Assembly: GCA_905221605.1 (NCBI GenBank)
Contig: CAJNDS010000091.1
Span: 844,238 to 908,237, forward strand
Direction of reading: 5' to 3'
Length of the DNA: 64,000 nucleotides
From: Symbiodinium natans
Taxonomy: Eukaryota; Sar; Dinophyceae; Suessiales; Symbiodiniaceae
A model generated the notes under the pieces. The model was given only the letters and a program-made list of their open reading frames with translations. It did not search any database and was not told the origin of the DNA. Position 1 is the stretch's first letter; each line of letters opens with the position of its first letter. Made by a program: the position numbers and the translations under genes. Of this stretch, positions 42,252 to 52,700 are shown one piece after another.

Positions 42252-42311
42252 CTCGTGCTTCTCCTTCTTGTCCTCCTTGGGAGCCACCTCCAGGGCGATG
42301 AAGCTTTTTGC
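42252..42311 (-). CDS. Internal exon of somatomedin-B-like gene, charged linker
   Basis: 60 nt, exactly 20 codons, between acceptor CCTGAG and GC donor GAG|GCCTTT. Reads AKSFIALEVAPKEDKKEKHE. Phase 0 at both ends, joining in frame to the exon at 42935-43001. CCCTAAA arrays directly flank it on both sides (42145-42240 and 42322-42410). Confidence 0.7.
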
Positions 42312-42934
42312 CTCAGGTAGCCCTAAACCCTAAACCCTAAACCCTAAACCCGAAACCCTAAACCCTAAACCCTAAACCCTAAACCCTAAACCCTAAACCC
42401 CAAACCCAAATGCGAGGGTTAAATCCTATAAACCCAAACCCGAAACCCTAAACCCTTAATTCTTAGACCCTGCGACCCGAAAACCCTGAAACCCTCTTTC
42501 GGTGGAAGCATCCGCCTTTACATGGACTCGCCGAAGCTGGAAGCAAGTAACTTCTTCTAGCGGAGTTGGGGGGGGGGGGGGTCCAAATCCAACTGCCCTG
42601 ATCCCAAGACCTAAGCCCTAAACGCGACCTGGAGGTTATTGATTGTTTAAACGTAGGGTTGTATGTACCCCAGAAAGGGGGATAACCATAGTTACTCTGC
42701 TGATAGCCCTAGATATAAGTACCCATGAACCTAGAAGTACCACCCTGAACCTAAACTCTCTCCAAACTCCCCCCCCCCCCCTTTGCTTGGGGACGATATG
42801 AAGCCTAAAAGGGTTTATGGTTCATATACCTTAATAGGAATTATACTAGTCTAGGTATATGACCCCAATTTTAGGGAAAAAATTTCGCCCCCCCCCCCCC
42901 CCCCCCTTCCCTCCTCTCCCCTGGGCCACCCCAC

Positions 42935-43001
42935 GCCGCAAAAGTGCTCGAAGTCCTCGCAGCAGTCGCCGAAGTCACGGCAGCTGGCTGTGCATTGACA
43001 C
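42935..43001 (-). CDS. Somatomedin-B-like domain 2, second half
   Basis: 67 nt between acceptor TTACCCCAG and donor GGC|GTGGGG. With one base from the previous exon it reads CQCTASCRDFGDCCEDFEHFC. C-x-C-x3-C-x5-CC-x6-C is the C-terminal half of a somatomedin-B domain, a small disulfide-rich extracellular fold, usually seen as CxCxxxCxxxxDCCxDYxxxC. Together with the exon at 43863-43915 all eight cysteines are present. The intron between the halves contains a ten-unit CCCTAAA array. Confidence 0.75.
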
Positions 43002-43129
43002 CTGGGGTAAGGTGCAGGATTTTCTTCCTTCTCCAATAGCCAAGGAGACAAAAAGTTATGATTGTTCTTCCTAAATAAGGAAGCCCAAAAAACACAGTTC
43101 TTCTGTTGGCTGAGTAAGGCTGGTTGGGG

Positions 43130-43260
43130 GGTTGGGAGGTTTAAGGTCGAGGGTTGAGGGGTTGAGGGGTTGAGGGGTTGAGGGGTTGAGGGGTTGAGGG
43201 GTTGAGGGGTTGAGGGGTTGGGAGGTTGGGAGGTTGGGAGGTTGGGTGGTTGAGGTCGAG
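43130..43260 (+). repeat. GGGGTTGA minisatellite
   Basis: About eight units of GGTTGAGG followed by five of GGTTGGGA, inside the intron that splits somatomedin-B-like domain 2. Adjacent minus ORFs (43141-43485: LNLANLMHFPGQVAPESQLL) look partly protein-like but do not fit the phase of the flanking exons, so I do not call them. Confidence 0.7.
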
Positions 43261-43862
43261 GGGTATAGGGGCTGCGTAAGGCTTCCTGAGGCTACACAAG
43301 GCTTGATCAGGAAAAAGCGTCTGCGTCCACCGCACAAACAACTGTTTACGAGCGCAGCTGTCATGAATCTCAAGCAGAAGTTGGCTTTCTGGAGCAACTT
43401 GGCCTGGGAAGTGCATGAGGTTCGCAAGGTTCAAGAATAGCCGGGTGACTGTCCGAGCAATTGCAAGAGCACTCAAATGCCCCAAGCAGGGCCCCCTGTA
43501 CTACGATTTGGCAGCACCAAATGGCTGCTCCTCACTACGAGCATGTAGAGGGAATGACTGTGGTGAGGCCAAGACTGACACAAACCTAAATCTTAAATCC
43601 TAATCCCTAGAAGCCCTAAACCCTGGCCCCCCAAGGCCGATCCCTCTAAACAATGATAGGATGAACGGTTCAACATTACCACCCTAAACCCTAAACCCTA
43701 AACCCTAAACCCTAAACCCTAAACCCTAAACCCTAAACCCTAAACCCTAAACCCTCAGTGAAAAGGCCCTGAACCCTGAACCCTAAACCCTATCCCTGAA
43801 CACTAAACAACCCAAACCCGGATCTGATGATGAACTCCGGACCAAATTTTCAAGTGCCCCGC

Positions 43863-43915
43863 GTGTGCTCCGGCTTGATAACGTTCAAGCACCCGTACTT
43901 GTTGCAGCTGCCTTC
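43863..43915 (-). CDS. Somatomedin-B-like domain 2, first half
   Basis: 53 nt between acceptor GTGGGCAG and a GC donor (CAC AC|GCGGGG). Reads EGSCNKYGCLNVIKPEHT, the C-x4-C start of a somatomedin-B domain. It hands two bases to the exon at 42935-43001, so the join gives ...KPEHT-CQC..., with normal cysteine spacing. In phase 0 with the upstream exon at 44758-44808. Confidence 0.75.
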
Positions 43916-44518
43916 CTGCCCACGTACTAAACCATACAAGCCCTGCTTGGGTTTGAGGGGTTCGGGGGTTGTGGTGTTTAGGGCGAGAGACTACACGAAG
44001 CTAGGAATACAAAGGGTGCATTTCTTGAGGTTAAAGGAGCCTATAAGGGAATGTAAACCCTAACGAAGGAGCTTAAGAGGGAATGTAAACCCCAACAGAA
44101 AAGAGAATATGGGCCGACTGTGGGGTCCTAGGAGAGGTGGCTGGCTGGCCTGAAGGCATAGGCTCGAGCGACGACAGGCACGGTTGACGAACAGTCCATC
44201 TAGGTGCAGGCTTCACAAGGCTAAACCCCTAAACACCTAACCCCTACACCCCTAAACCCCTAGAACCCTAAACACCTACTACACCGCTAAACCCCTAAAC
44301 GGTAACACCACCTATAGATAGACGAAGCATACGGAGGGTTTCGTGCTCAAAGTTCAAGGTCTAGGATTCAAAGAACGGGCTCAGGGATTTGGATCGCCGA
44401 TGCTTACAGAGTGCAGTTTAGCCACACACGCACACATACCCTACACCCTAAACCCTAAACCCGAGCCCCTAAACCCCTATACCCGAAGCCCTGCATCTAA
44501 GGCATGGAGGAATTCCTC

Positions 44519-44750
44519 ACATGGAGGTTCATGGTACTTAGTAACCCAACTATAACTGTACTTATAACCCAATTATAACCCTGTTAGGGTACTTACGGGG
44601 CTTATAACTGCACTTATAACTGGGTTATAAGTCTAGACCCAGGAGTAGCCCGGAAGAGCACCCTTTTTGGTTTTAAGGGGATTATAAAGGGACCCCAACC
44701 CTAAAACAAGGTACTCCGGGTCCTAGATGTACCCTGAACCTTCAAGTACC
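44519..44750 (+). mobile_element. MITE-like element, family 2
   Basis: Starts GGAGGTTCATGGTACTTAGTAACC and ends GTACCCTGAACCTTCAAGTACC, an imperfect inverted repeat. The interior is TTATAAC-rich and includes a CACCCTTTTTGG module. On the minus strand its end lies only about 8 bp downstream of the splice donor of the exon at 44758-44808. Confidence 0.7.
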
Positions 44751-44757
44751 CCACTGC

Positions 44758-44808
44758 CTTGGGAGTGCTTGGCTGCGCCGCAGAGTGGTCCTGCGGATCC
44801 GGCTTCTT
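44758..44808 (-). CDS. Linker exon between the two somatomedin-B-like domains
   Basis: 51 nt, 17 codons, between acceptor CCCAGAG and GC donor AAG|GCAGTG. Reads KKPDPQDHSAAQPSTPK, a proline-rich linker. Phase 0 in and out, matching the exons at 45361-45407 and 43863-43915. Confidence 0.7.
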
Positions 44809-45203
44809 CTCTGGGGTTTAGGGTTTAGGGTTTAGGGTTCGGGTCTAGGGTTTAGGGTGTATATTATGGGGTTTAGGGTTTATAGGGTTTAGGGTTTACG
44901 GTAGCGCTTATAGGATCCTGTACTACACCCCCCCCCCCCCACCTTGGCTTTCGAGTTTAGGCACCTCGTCCCCTTCGGGTTGTAGTAGAATTATCAGGCG
45001 AAGTGGTCTGTGATAAACCCTACACCCTGCTTAAGGCTCAAAAGCTCCGTTACGTTTAGGATCTCGAGTTGAGTGGGAATGCCCTAATTAAACCCTAAAC
45101 CTTGGAATCTTCCCCTTATACTAACAGTCCTGAATAGGTATTCTCGTACCCCCTATAACCGTCCCTATTAAGGGACTGCTAGTAAAACGGGGAACATCCC
45201 AAC

Positions 45204-45325
45204 CCTACACCCTACACCCTACACCCTACACCCTACACCCTACACCCTACACCCTAAACCCTAAACCCTAAACCCTAAACCCTAAACCCTAAACCCTAAA
45301 CCCTAAACCCTAAACCCTAAACCCT
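45204..45325 (-). repeat. CCCTACA array fused to CCCTAAA array
   Basis: About seven units of CCCTACA followed directly by about ten units of CCCTAAA. The single-base unit change at a sharp border shows local homogenisation of a variant. Lies in the intron between the exons at 45361-45407 and 44758-44808. Confidence 0.9.
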
Positions 45326-45360
45326 GAACCCGACATGCTTTGGATTCGGAGCATCCTGTC

Positions 45361-45407
45361 CTTGCAGATGGCATGGTAGTCTTCGCAACAGGTCCCGTCC
45401 ATCTCAC
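45361..45407 (-). CDS. Somatomedin-B-like domain 1, second half
   Basis: 47 nt after acceptor GCGCCCAG. Reads (S)EMDGTCCEDYHAICK. GTCCEDYHAIC is the CC-x-D-Y-x3-C core of a somatomedin-B domain. Two leading bases complete the codon from the exon at 46030-46108, giving CNKECPSEMDGTCC. The donor would be AAG|GACAGG, a GA donor of the kind described in Symbiodiniaceae; a GC or GA site a few bases later cannot be excluded. Confidence 0.7.
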
Positions 45408-46029
45408 CTGGGCGCGTGACTCGCGTGCTTCGGCTTTTACGGTTCTAGGATGGCCCCTAAAAGCCTCTGAAATTTAGGGTTTAGGGTTTAGGGTTTAGGG
45501 TTTGGGGTTTAGGGTTTAGGGTTTAGGGTTTAGGGTTTAGGGTTTATCCTGAATCTCACCCTCTTCAACCCAAATAAGGGAAAAGATGAAAAATGTTCCA
45601 AGGGCCTACCTAGGATTGAGGTCTCGGGCTTATAGGGTTTAGGGCTTGGAGTTCGGAGCTCCCTGAACCCGAAACCCTGCCGTAATCCGTAAGCTCTACA
45701 CACTGAAGCCTGCCGAGCTGAACTCCCCTTAAACCCGAAACGCATAAAACCCCAGATCCCAAAACCCTAAACGCCCACACGCCCTAAAACCCTAAACGCC
45801 CAAACGCCCTAAAACCCCTAAGCCCTGTAAGCCCTAAACGCCCTGTTAGAAGCCCTCTAAAACCTGCAAGTCCTATAAGCTCAGCCCTTTGAACCCGATA
45901 AACCCCATAAACCCTAAAACCCTAAAACCCTCAAAACCCTAAAGACACACACACACACAAAAAAAAAAAAAAAAACAACAAAACCCCTAAAAACCCTGCA
46001 TGAGCCCTAAAAGCCCTACGGCCTGAGGC

Positions 46030-46108
46030 TCGGGCACTCTTTGTTGCAGCGGCAGCTGACCTGGAGGCTGAGATCACCACAGCCATAGAGGCCGCAAGAG
46101 GCCATGTC
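46030..46108 (-). CDS. Somatomedin-B-like domain 1, first half
   Basis: 79 nt between acceptor CCCTGCAG and a GC donor (CCG A|GCCTCA). Reads DMASCGLYGCGDLSLQ then VSCRCNKECP: C-x4-C ... C-x-C-x3-C, the first five cysteines of a somatomedin-B domain. Phase fits the exon at 45361-45407. Same architecture and same intron position as domain 2, so the pair probably arose by duplication. Confidence 0.75.
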
Positions 46109-46576
46109 CTGCAGGGCTTTTCGGGTTTAGGGTTTAGGGTTTAGGGTTCAGGGTTCAGGGTTTGTAGGGTTTAAGGGTTAGGGTTGTGCCCTTGGGTTTT
46201 GGGGACCCTACTTCAAGATCCCTAAGATAGCGAAAGGGCCATATCAGGAGTAGACTAAGGGGAATTTTAGGGTTTGTAGGGTTTGAGGTTTAGGGTTCAG
46301 GCCATGCCCTGTGGGGATTTCAGGCATTTTAGGGTTTTGGGCGTAGGGTTTGGGGTTTCGGGTTTCTTGGGCTTGTAGCGCAGGTCTTCGGGTTTCGGGT
46401 GTTACGGCCGCTTTAGGGTTCCGAAACCATCCCACAGCCGCAGAAGCACGAGATACCCACTAATTAAGCACCACCAACCGCCCCCCCCCCTCGGCGCCCC
46501 TAAACCCAGAACCCCCAAATCCCACAAAACCCCCCAAACCCCAAACTCCAAGAACCTCGAAAGCAAAAAACTTAAC

Positions 46577-46646
46577 CTCGACTGCAAAGGGTGGTCCTTC
46601 TGCTTGGGCTTGACCTTGATGATGGTCTGCGGCACGCGTGGGGCTT
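46577..46646 (-). CDS. Internal exon, basic linker
   Basis: About 70 nt, reading APRVPQTIIKVKPKQKDHPL(Q) on the minus strand after an AAG acceptor; GTTAAG is a possible donor. Clearly protein-like, but its phases do not match the neighbours I can place, so a border may be shifted or a small exon is missing. Confidence 0.5.
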
Positions 46647-46888
46647 CTTTCATAAGGAATAGGTTAGGGTTGAGAGGTTTTGGGATTAAATGTCTAGGGT
46701 TTAGGGTTTGGACTGGTTTACGGTAGTTCGAGAGCCAATATTCCTGGAAAACCTCTAGAAATCCAAGGGTGCGTAGAGCAATGGTATAAAGGAACCATAC
46801 TTGGAGGTTCTTGGGTACTTGTCAGTAGGCTTATAAGGAGGAGAACGACTGTTGCAACCTCATTTGAGGGCACTTGGAACCCTTCTGA

Positions 46889-47012
46889 TACAAGTAGGGG
46901 CCCCTTTACTGTACTAACTTTACTTCAGGGAGTTACAACCTAAATAGGAAGACTTATAACCCAACTTAGGGCCTTTATAACCCTACTTATAACTAGGGGG
47001 CCCCTACTTGTA
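46889..47012 (+). mobile_element. MITE-like element, family 1
   Basis: 124 bp with perfect 16 bp terminal inverted repeats TACAAGTAGGGGCCCC / GGGGCCCCTACTTGTA. The interior includes GGAGTTACAACCTAAATAGG. On the minus strand it begins about 25 bp after the splice donor of the exon at 47037-47090. Confidence 0.85.
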
Positions 47013-47036
47013 AGTACCCATGAACCCTGTAGTGGC

Positions 47037-47090
47037 CTTGAAGTAGTGCCAGGGAAGATTGAAGGTGTGCGGGCCGAGGTAAGGGTGTAG
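47037..47090 (-). CDS. Internal exon
   Basis: 54 nt, 18 codons, between acceptor CTTTAAG and GC donor AAG|GCCACT. Reads LHPYLGPHTFNLPWHYFK. A family-1 MITE-like element follows the donor closely. No domain recognised; probably the N-terminal part of the somatomedin-B-like protein. Confidence 0.6.
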
Positions 47091-47892
47091 CTTAAAGCCG
47101 TAACCCCCGAACCCAAAACCCTTACCCTAAACCCTAAACCCTACCCCCTAAACCCTAATTCCTAAGCCCCAAGCCCGAAGCCCTAAAGCTTATCCATCCT
47201 TCAAGCCCACAAGCCTTTCCCTTCACAGACCCTCACACCTTAAGACCTTCACATTGTTGCAAAAAACACTCAAACATCATTATTGTTATTACTACTACTA
47301 GTATTCATGGCCTTAAGCCCTCAACCTCAACGACACTGAAAACCCCCAAAGTCTTAAAACCTAAACCATGAACCTTACAAGCCCTAAACCGTCGATCAAG
47401 AAGGGCAACAGATCTTGAAAAGCAGCGAACCCACAACCTCAAGGCTTCTCTGAGGCCCGCCTCGTCCCAAAGCTCGGGCGGTTCTGCGGGTCTCGCCTCG
47501 GCTTTTTGGGCTCTAGGGTCCGCATTCGGGTAAAGGTTTGGAGCACTTCCCCCAACCCATACCCTAAACCCTGTAAAGCCTAAACCCTCAGCCCTATAAG
47601 CCCTAAACCCTACACCCCAAACCCTAAGCCCTATAAGACCTAAACCCCAAAGCCTAAGCCCTATAAGCCCTCAACCCCGAACCCTAAACCCATAAACCCT
47701 AATCCCTCCTGCAGCCAGGTGGGAGTGTTTACGAAAGTATGGGACCCCTAAAATAGATCCCAGATAGTAGGATCCCCCTTATTATAAGGACCCCAAGAAG
47801 GTACCCTTAACCCTAAACCCCAAACCCTAAACCCCTAAACCCCTAAAAGAAAGGACCCCAACAAGGTACCCCCTACTTTCGGAAACTCCCAC

Positions 47893-47955
47893 ATGAGGCG
47901 GCGGCTGCAGCCAGAGGAGGATGCTCCGGCGGCCTCTTCAGGCTTTTTGGGAGCC
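47893..47955 (-). CDS. Internal exon, charged
   Basis: After acceptor GGGTTCAG the minus strand reads APKKPEEAAGASSSGCSRRL. The donor is unclear (near 47890). Telomere-type repeats lie on both sides. Confidence 0.5.
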
Positions 47956-48239
47956 CTGAACCCGAATGCGTAAAGCCTTTGACCGAAAGGGCTGGTGGCT
48001 AGGGTTTAGGGTTTAGGGTTTAGAGTTTAGGGTTTAGGGTTTGGGGTTTGGGGTTTAGGGTCGAGGGTGCTGTAGTGGAGACGGGGCGGATTCGGATGTG
48101 GAAGAGGAATGAAGGTTAAGACTTTCAGGCATCAAGGCAAAAGAACCATGATCTCCTTACAAGACCCCTCTCCCCACCCGACCTCCCTGTAACCGTAACC
48201 CGAATAGTCTTGGTTGCCCAGCAAACATCTTGTAGTAAG

Positions 48240-48315
48240 GGCACCCTTTCTTTGGTTGGCTACCTTATAAGGGAACCTTGAACCAAAAACAGGGCAAAGG
48301 GTACTGGGCTACCGA
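48240..48315 (-). mobile_element. MITE-like element, family 3
   Basis: Contains CACCCTTTCTTTGGTTGG, CCTTATAAGGGAACCTTGAA and GGGTACTGGGCTACC. On the minus strand its terminus GTAGCCCAGTACCC again follows a protein-like stretch (MPCFDFS, about 48321-48341), as at 40.7 kb. Here exon phase cannot be checked. Confidence 0.55.
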
Positions 48316-48494
48316 GAAGTCAAAGCATGGCATCTTGCCTAAGCGTCTGCAAGGTGACGAGCACGACGAGCAACATCAGGCCTCGTGGAGCGTGCACCCC
48401 TTAAGAGCTTAGGCGGATGTAGGGGCTGAGCTTATTGTTGGCTCTTGGTAAGGTACACCTGACAAGTAGTGAGGTAAGGATTCATAAGGTGTAC

Positions 48495-48679
48495 TTGGAG
48501 AAGCTGCGCCACACTGGGGCTTAGGGTTCTGGACGAAGCCCCTTGGCTTTCTGCAGCTTCCCGAAAGGCCTTTCTGACCCCACTGGGAGGATACTCAGGG
48601 GAATCAGGAAGGGGTTCACCTCGGCCGTCAGAAGTAGCTTGTTCAACCTCACGCTCCGAGCTCGACAAGAGCTCCGAGT
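48495..48679 (-). CDS. Internal exon, serine/glutamate-rich
   Basis: 185 nt between an AG acceptor (CTGACAG) and donor CAA|GTACAC. Reads SELLSSSEREVEQATSDGRG, EPLPDSPEYPPSGVRKAFRE, AAESQGASSRTLSPSVAQLL. Longest single exon in this gene; disordered or helical. In the same direction as the rest. Confidence 0.6.
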
Positions 48680-48728
48680 CTGTCAGTCCACCAAGGCAGA
48701 TTAAGAACTACTTGGAGAATTATAACCC

Positions 48729-48900
48729 GGAGGTTCAAGGTACTTATAACCCAATTGTAAGTGTAGCTATTACCCACTTCTAAGCCCCTTAAGTACCCTA
48801 ATAGGGTTGCAATTGGGTTATAAGTTATAAGTACACTTACAATCGGGTTATAAGCACAGTATAATTGGCATGGGTTACTACGTACCATGAACCTCCAAGT
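48729..48900 (+). mobile_element. MITE-like element, family 2 (best copy)
   Basis: About 172 bp, starting CGGAGGTTCAAGGTACTTATAACCC and ending TACGTACCATGAACCTCCAAGT, inverted repeats of about 18 bp. The interior is AATTGGGTTATAAGT-rich. Intronic and non-coding. Confidence 0.8.
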
Positions 48901-49236
48901 ATGCCCCTGTACATGGGCGTGTAACAGGCTTGACTCTCCTTGCCTCTTTGGGGTAGGGCTAGAAAGCATTTGGGTTTAGGGTTTCGGGTTTCGGGCTAGC
49001 AAACCCACGAGGTTTAGGGTGCGAGTGTGGACAAAGCGCCTTTTTGTAGCTGTTGAAAGGAGCCCCTTCCAAACAAGACACCCCCCCAAAGGAGCCCAGT
49101 TCAAAAGAACGCCACTCCCCACCGACTGCTGACCCCCCCTCTCGCCCAAACGCTAAACCCTAAACCTTAAACCTTAAACCCTAAACCCTAAACCCTAAAC
49201 CCTGAACCCTAAACCCTAAAACCCAAACTCCACGAC

Positions 49237-49303
49237 GGATCAGCTCGGCTGAGGCATCCGCTGATTCCCGCCAGCACGGGCGTGCGACAGCTCAGCAACC
49301 CAG
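49237..49303 (-). CDS. Possible internal exon
   Basis: The minus strand reads SSTWVAELSHARAGGNQRMP between repeat tracts. Splice borders are not clear. Protein-like composition only. Confidence 0.35.
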
Positions 49304-49329
49304 GTCGAGGACCTTAACACTATTCAGGG

Positions 49330-50265
49330 TTGAGGATTTAGGGTTGAGGGTTTCGGATTTTTGGGTTTAGGGTGTAGGATTCAGGGTTGAGGGCTTAGGA
49401 TTTAGGGTTGAGGGTTTCGGATATTGGGGGTTTAGGGTTTAGGATTCAGGGTTAAGGGCTTAGGATTTAGGGTTTAGGGATTCTGTGCCCCAATCTCTAA
49501 GGACTCTCGTCTTAGAAGTTCTGGGGCTAGAGGAACTGTAAGGGGTTTTGGGCATCTTCCCTTACTGGCCCAAAACCCACGGAAATAAAAGTTGGAAGCC
49601 CAAAAGTTGAAAAGTTGGGTTTTGAACCAGCAAGAATCCTTGGGTTGCAGGCAAAGGCTGGGATCTGCAACCCGACACAACCCCTAACTTCCGTTTGCCC
49701 GTCTTGGTGTGGGGGCTTGGGAGCTTTTCGGGTGTAGGGCTCCTCCCCCAAGAAAAGCTGTAAAACCCCAAACCCTAAACACTTGTGGAACCCAAATCGA
49801 AGCCCACACCCCAGGGACCCTTTAAAAAAAAACCTCAATCCTTTTCGACCCCAAGCTCCTGCTGTGTAGACCCAGGTCTTCCAAAACCCCGTGATTAAGG
49901 AATATACCATAACTTATACTAAAGATCATGATTATGCACTAGGGTATGTTCCTTAAATAAGGGGTTTTGCAAGATCTGGGAAGTTACCCCTAAAGAAGGG
50001 ACGCTCATTCTCAAAACTGCGCACAGGGTCGCTAGATTTTCTTGGCTTGACAAGCACAAGCCTTTGGTCACAGAGCCAAAGGCTCTGGCACATAGCGTCT
50101 AAGGACAGGGTTTAGGGTTTAGGGCTCAGGGCTCAGGGCTTCGGGTTTAGGGTTGGGCTCACAGGGTTCAAGGTTGAGGGCAAAATCCCCCAAAGCAAGC
50201 ACAGCTTCGAGCAGCTAGCTTCCTCCACGTGCCCCTCAAGGAATGTCCTTCCCCGTCAACCTTAC
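49330..50265. other. Repeat-rich spacer without firm exon
   Basis: Degenerate TTTAGGG/TTTAGGATT repeats to 49480, then about 700 bp with minus ORFs (49527-49910) whose content is partly repeat-derived. Nothing I can support as a gene. Confidence 0.35.
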
Positions 50266-50316
50266 CTCAACCTGGCGCTGCCTTTGAATCTGACGCCGGA
50301 TTGCAAAGAGCACCGG
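50266..50316 (-). CDS. Internal exon with consensus donor
   Basis: 51 nt, 17 codons, between acceptor TCTAAG and donor GAG|GTAAGG. Reads PVLFAIRRQIQRQRQVE. Good splice signals; helical, basic. No family recognised. Confidence 0.6.
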
Positions 50317-50329
50317 CTTAGAGACGATG

Positions 50330-52080
50330 TGCCTAAAATGCTAAACTCTAAACCACCCCAAAACCCCTAGACCCAGGAGTAACCTAGGAACGAAAGGGCG
50401 CCCTTTTTGGATTTAAGGGGATTGTAAGAGAACCCCAACCCAAAAAAAGGAAATAAGGGCCTACTCCGGGTCCTAAATCCCCTATAAACCCTCTAAGGTT
50501 GGCGCATGGATGAAAATCTTCTTCCGACTGCACCCTGTCCCGCAAGACCCCAACACCTGCAGCACGGGCACGGGAACAGAGTGCTCACATGGGAGTAACG
50601 CCCTCGAGTCTCGGCTACCAAGATGATGGATCCTAAACCCCCTGAACCCCATAAACTGCGTTATGCCCCTGAGCCCTTTTATTTCCGGTCCAAAAAGACA
50701 TAGTTGTTGATCTAAATTATCATCCAGTCTTACCTGCATCTCTATTATCCTATATTCCTTATCACTGATACAGGATACAATACAAACTCCCAACCTGAGC
50801 CTCTTTAGGCCTGACATCTTAGACCCGAAGCCCCATACTTCAACCCTCAGCTCAGGCGTCCAAATCTCCAGTCTTATCCCCCAAAAGCCTCCACAACTTC
50901 CCAAGAGCCCTCAAGCCACCCCCCCCCCCCCCCCCCCCGGTACTATAATCCCTAATTCAGGACTGTTAGTATAAGGGGGGAACCTTCATGCCTAACCCTA
51001 AACCCTAAACCCCAAACCCTAAACCCTAAACCCTAAGCCCTAAACCCTAAACCCTAAACCCTAAACCCTAAACTCTAAACCCCCCAAGGTCGGGTGCCTT
51101 CAGCCTCCTGGAGCCGGTGTCGGTCCAGCAGTGAGGCATCCTGTGAACTCGTGTAGGGCTTAGGGTTTAGGGTTTAGGGTTTAGGGTTTCGGGTTTAGGG
51201 TTTCGATTTAGGGCTTCTAAGAATTGGTATTCGGGTTTGGCGTTTGGGGTTTAGGGGTATAGGGTATCTGTGAACAAGTGCAGGGTAGAAGGTTCAGGGT
51301 TTTTGGGCCTTGGTATTACGGTTCAGGGTTTGGGTTTCAGCCCTCGACACATTATCGTATATCAACAGCTGCGCGTCCATCAGCTTGGATCCGCCACTGG
51401 AAGTCCCAGGTCGGTTTCGACCCATGATGGCGGCGTCGCAGAATCAAAGCGCGCCAGAGCATCGTGGGCTTCCCGAACTTCTGCAACCCTGCCGAAAATA
51501 CTTGGAACTCACAGGACATCCAGTTTGTTTCGTTCCTTCTTCGGAACGGCCACATCCATGTTTTTGGGGATGAAACGGGAGGGTGGGGCTGGGTAAGGGT
51601 TCAGAGTTCAGGGTTCAAGGCTATAAGGGTATCCTTCCCTGCGAGTGTCAGCTCTGTCCAGGTAGGTTGACACAGAACTGACTGAAGCAACACGCTCACA
51701 CCAACAAGAGGTGGTCCTTGAAGATGTAAGCCGCAACCCAACATCTTTAACAAGCTCCCTAAACCCTAAAATGCAGGGATTCGGATGCAGGGTTCGAAGC
51801 CCAAACAGGCTTTGAGAGGGCATATATTGACTCCAAGGAACACTTCCATGGTCTACGTATGACCAAAAGAACAAGACATCCCGACACCCTACGGTACAAC
51901 CAAAAACCCTGAACCCGAAAACCTGGCACAAAAGCCCAAAACCCTACAAACTCGAGACCTGCAGCCTGACAGACCCACCAGCCCGAAATCCCTAAACCCT
52001 CCCCAGATCCAAGGCGAACCCTAAACTATAAACCCTAAACCCAAACCCCAAACCCCAAACCCTAAACCCTAAACATCCCG
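50330..52080. other. Introns with telomere-type arrays and one ambiguous island
   Basis: Arrays at 51000-51075 and 51160-51190. The island 51340-51590 is open on both strands (minus KPTMLWRALILRRRHHGSKP; plus LPELLQPCRKYLELTGHPV) and cannot be assigned. Otherwise nothing. Confidence 0.35.
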
Positions 52081-52081
52081 C

Positions 52082-52170
52082 CCTTGAAGGCCCGGATCAT
52101 CTTACAACAGCTTTGCCCCAAGTGCCCCAAGGCCTCCAAATCCGGATACCGCATGTAGCAGCCTTCCGCG
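52082..52170 (-). CDS. Internal exon, cysteine-containing
   Basis: After acceptor AACGCAG the minus strand reads AEGCYMRYPDLEALGHLGQS then CCKMIRAFK. The likely donor is GC (G|GCGGGA). The CC pair is not in a recognisable domain. Confidence 0.55.
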
Positions 52171-52371
52171 CTGCGTTTCGGGTTTTCGAATGCTTCGACT
52201 GGTTTAGGGTTTAGGGTTTAGGGTTTAGGGTTTAATGCGGCCCATAGACCCGGTTTAGGGTTTAGGGGCGTAGCCAAAAAAACCTTGTTACAAGCGTGTG
52301 GAGGTGGCTGGCTGGTTCTTACTAGGGAATGAGGGAATGAGGTACCCTATCTAATTCCTCAAAGGGTATAT

Positions 52372-52396
52372 GTATATATATATATATGTATATAGG
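52372..52396 (+). repeat. Short (TA)n tract within an inverted repeat
   Basis: TATATATATATATA at 52376-52390 sits between GGGAATGAGGGAATGAGG (about 52325) and CTAATTCCCTCATTCCC (about 52400), which are reverse complements, so the region can form a hairpin. Small foldback element or simple hairpin. Confidence 0.5.
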
Positions 52397-52623
52397 GCTC
52401 TAATTCCCTCATTCCCTACGAAGAACCAGGGGGTTGGGGGCCTGAGGCGCTTTTGGTTGAGTCGAAGTCTAGTCTGGGATGCCACATGCATGCCCAGCTT
52501 CGCTCTTAAACAATTCTGCAAAATATGCTTAATTAGGGTTTACGGTTTAGGGTTTAGGGTGTAGGGTTTTCTTATACCCAAGAAGGGTAAACATACATAT
52601 CACACCATATCACACTGTCTTAC

Positions 52624-52700
52624 CCGGATGTAGTACATGCGGAGTTGAAACCTGCGCGTGACCTGCTCAAGTCCCTCGAAAGGAATCTGCTCTTGCTCCG
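52624..52700 (-). CDS. Internal exon with strong splice signals
   Basis: 77 nt between acceptor TTCGTGCAG and donor CGG|GTAAGA. Reads EQEQIPFEGLEQVTRRFQLR then MYYIR. Clear coding character. The next island upstream (52740-52860) is open on both strands (minus NAIEVMSQSPASHALELRHN; plus MSLFDLLPSEHLHAQGLL) and is left unassigned. Confidence 0.65.

Noticed and set aside
43141..43485. 114-codon minus ORF between the halves of somatomedin-B-like domain 2
   Set aside because: Partly protein-like, but the flanking exons join in phase without it, and its 3' half is a minisatellite translation.
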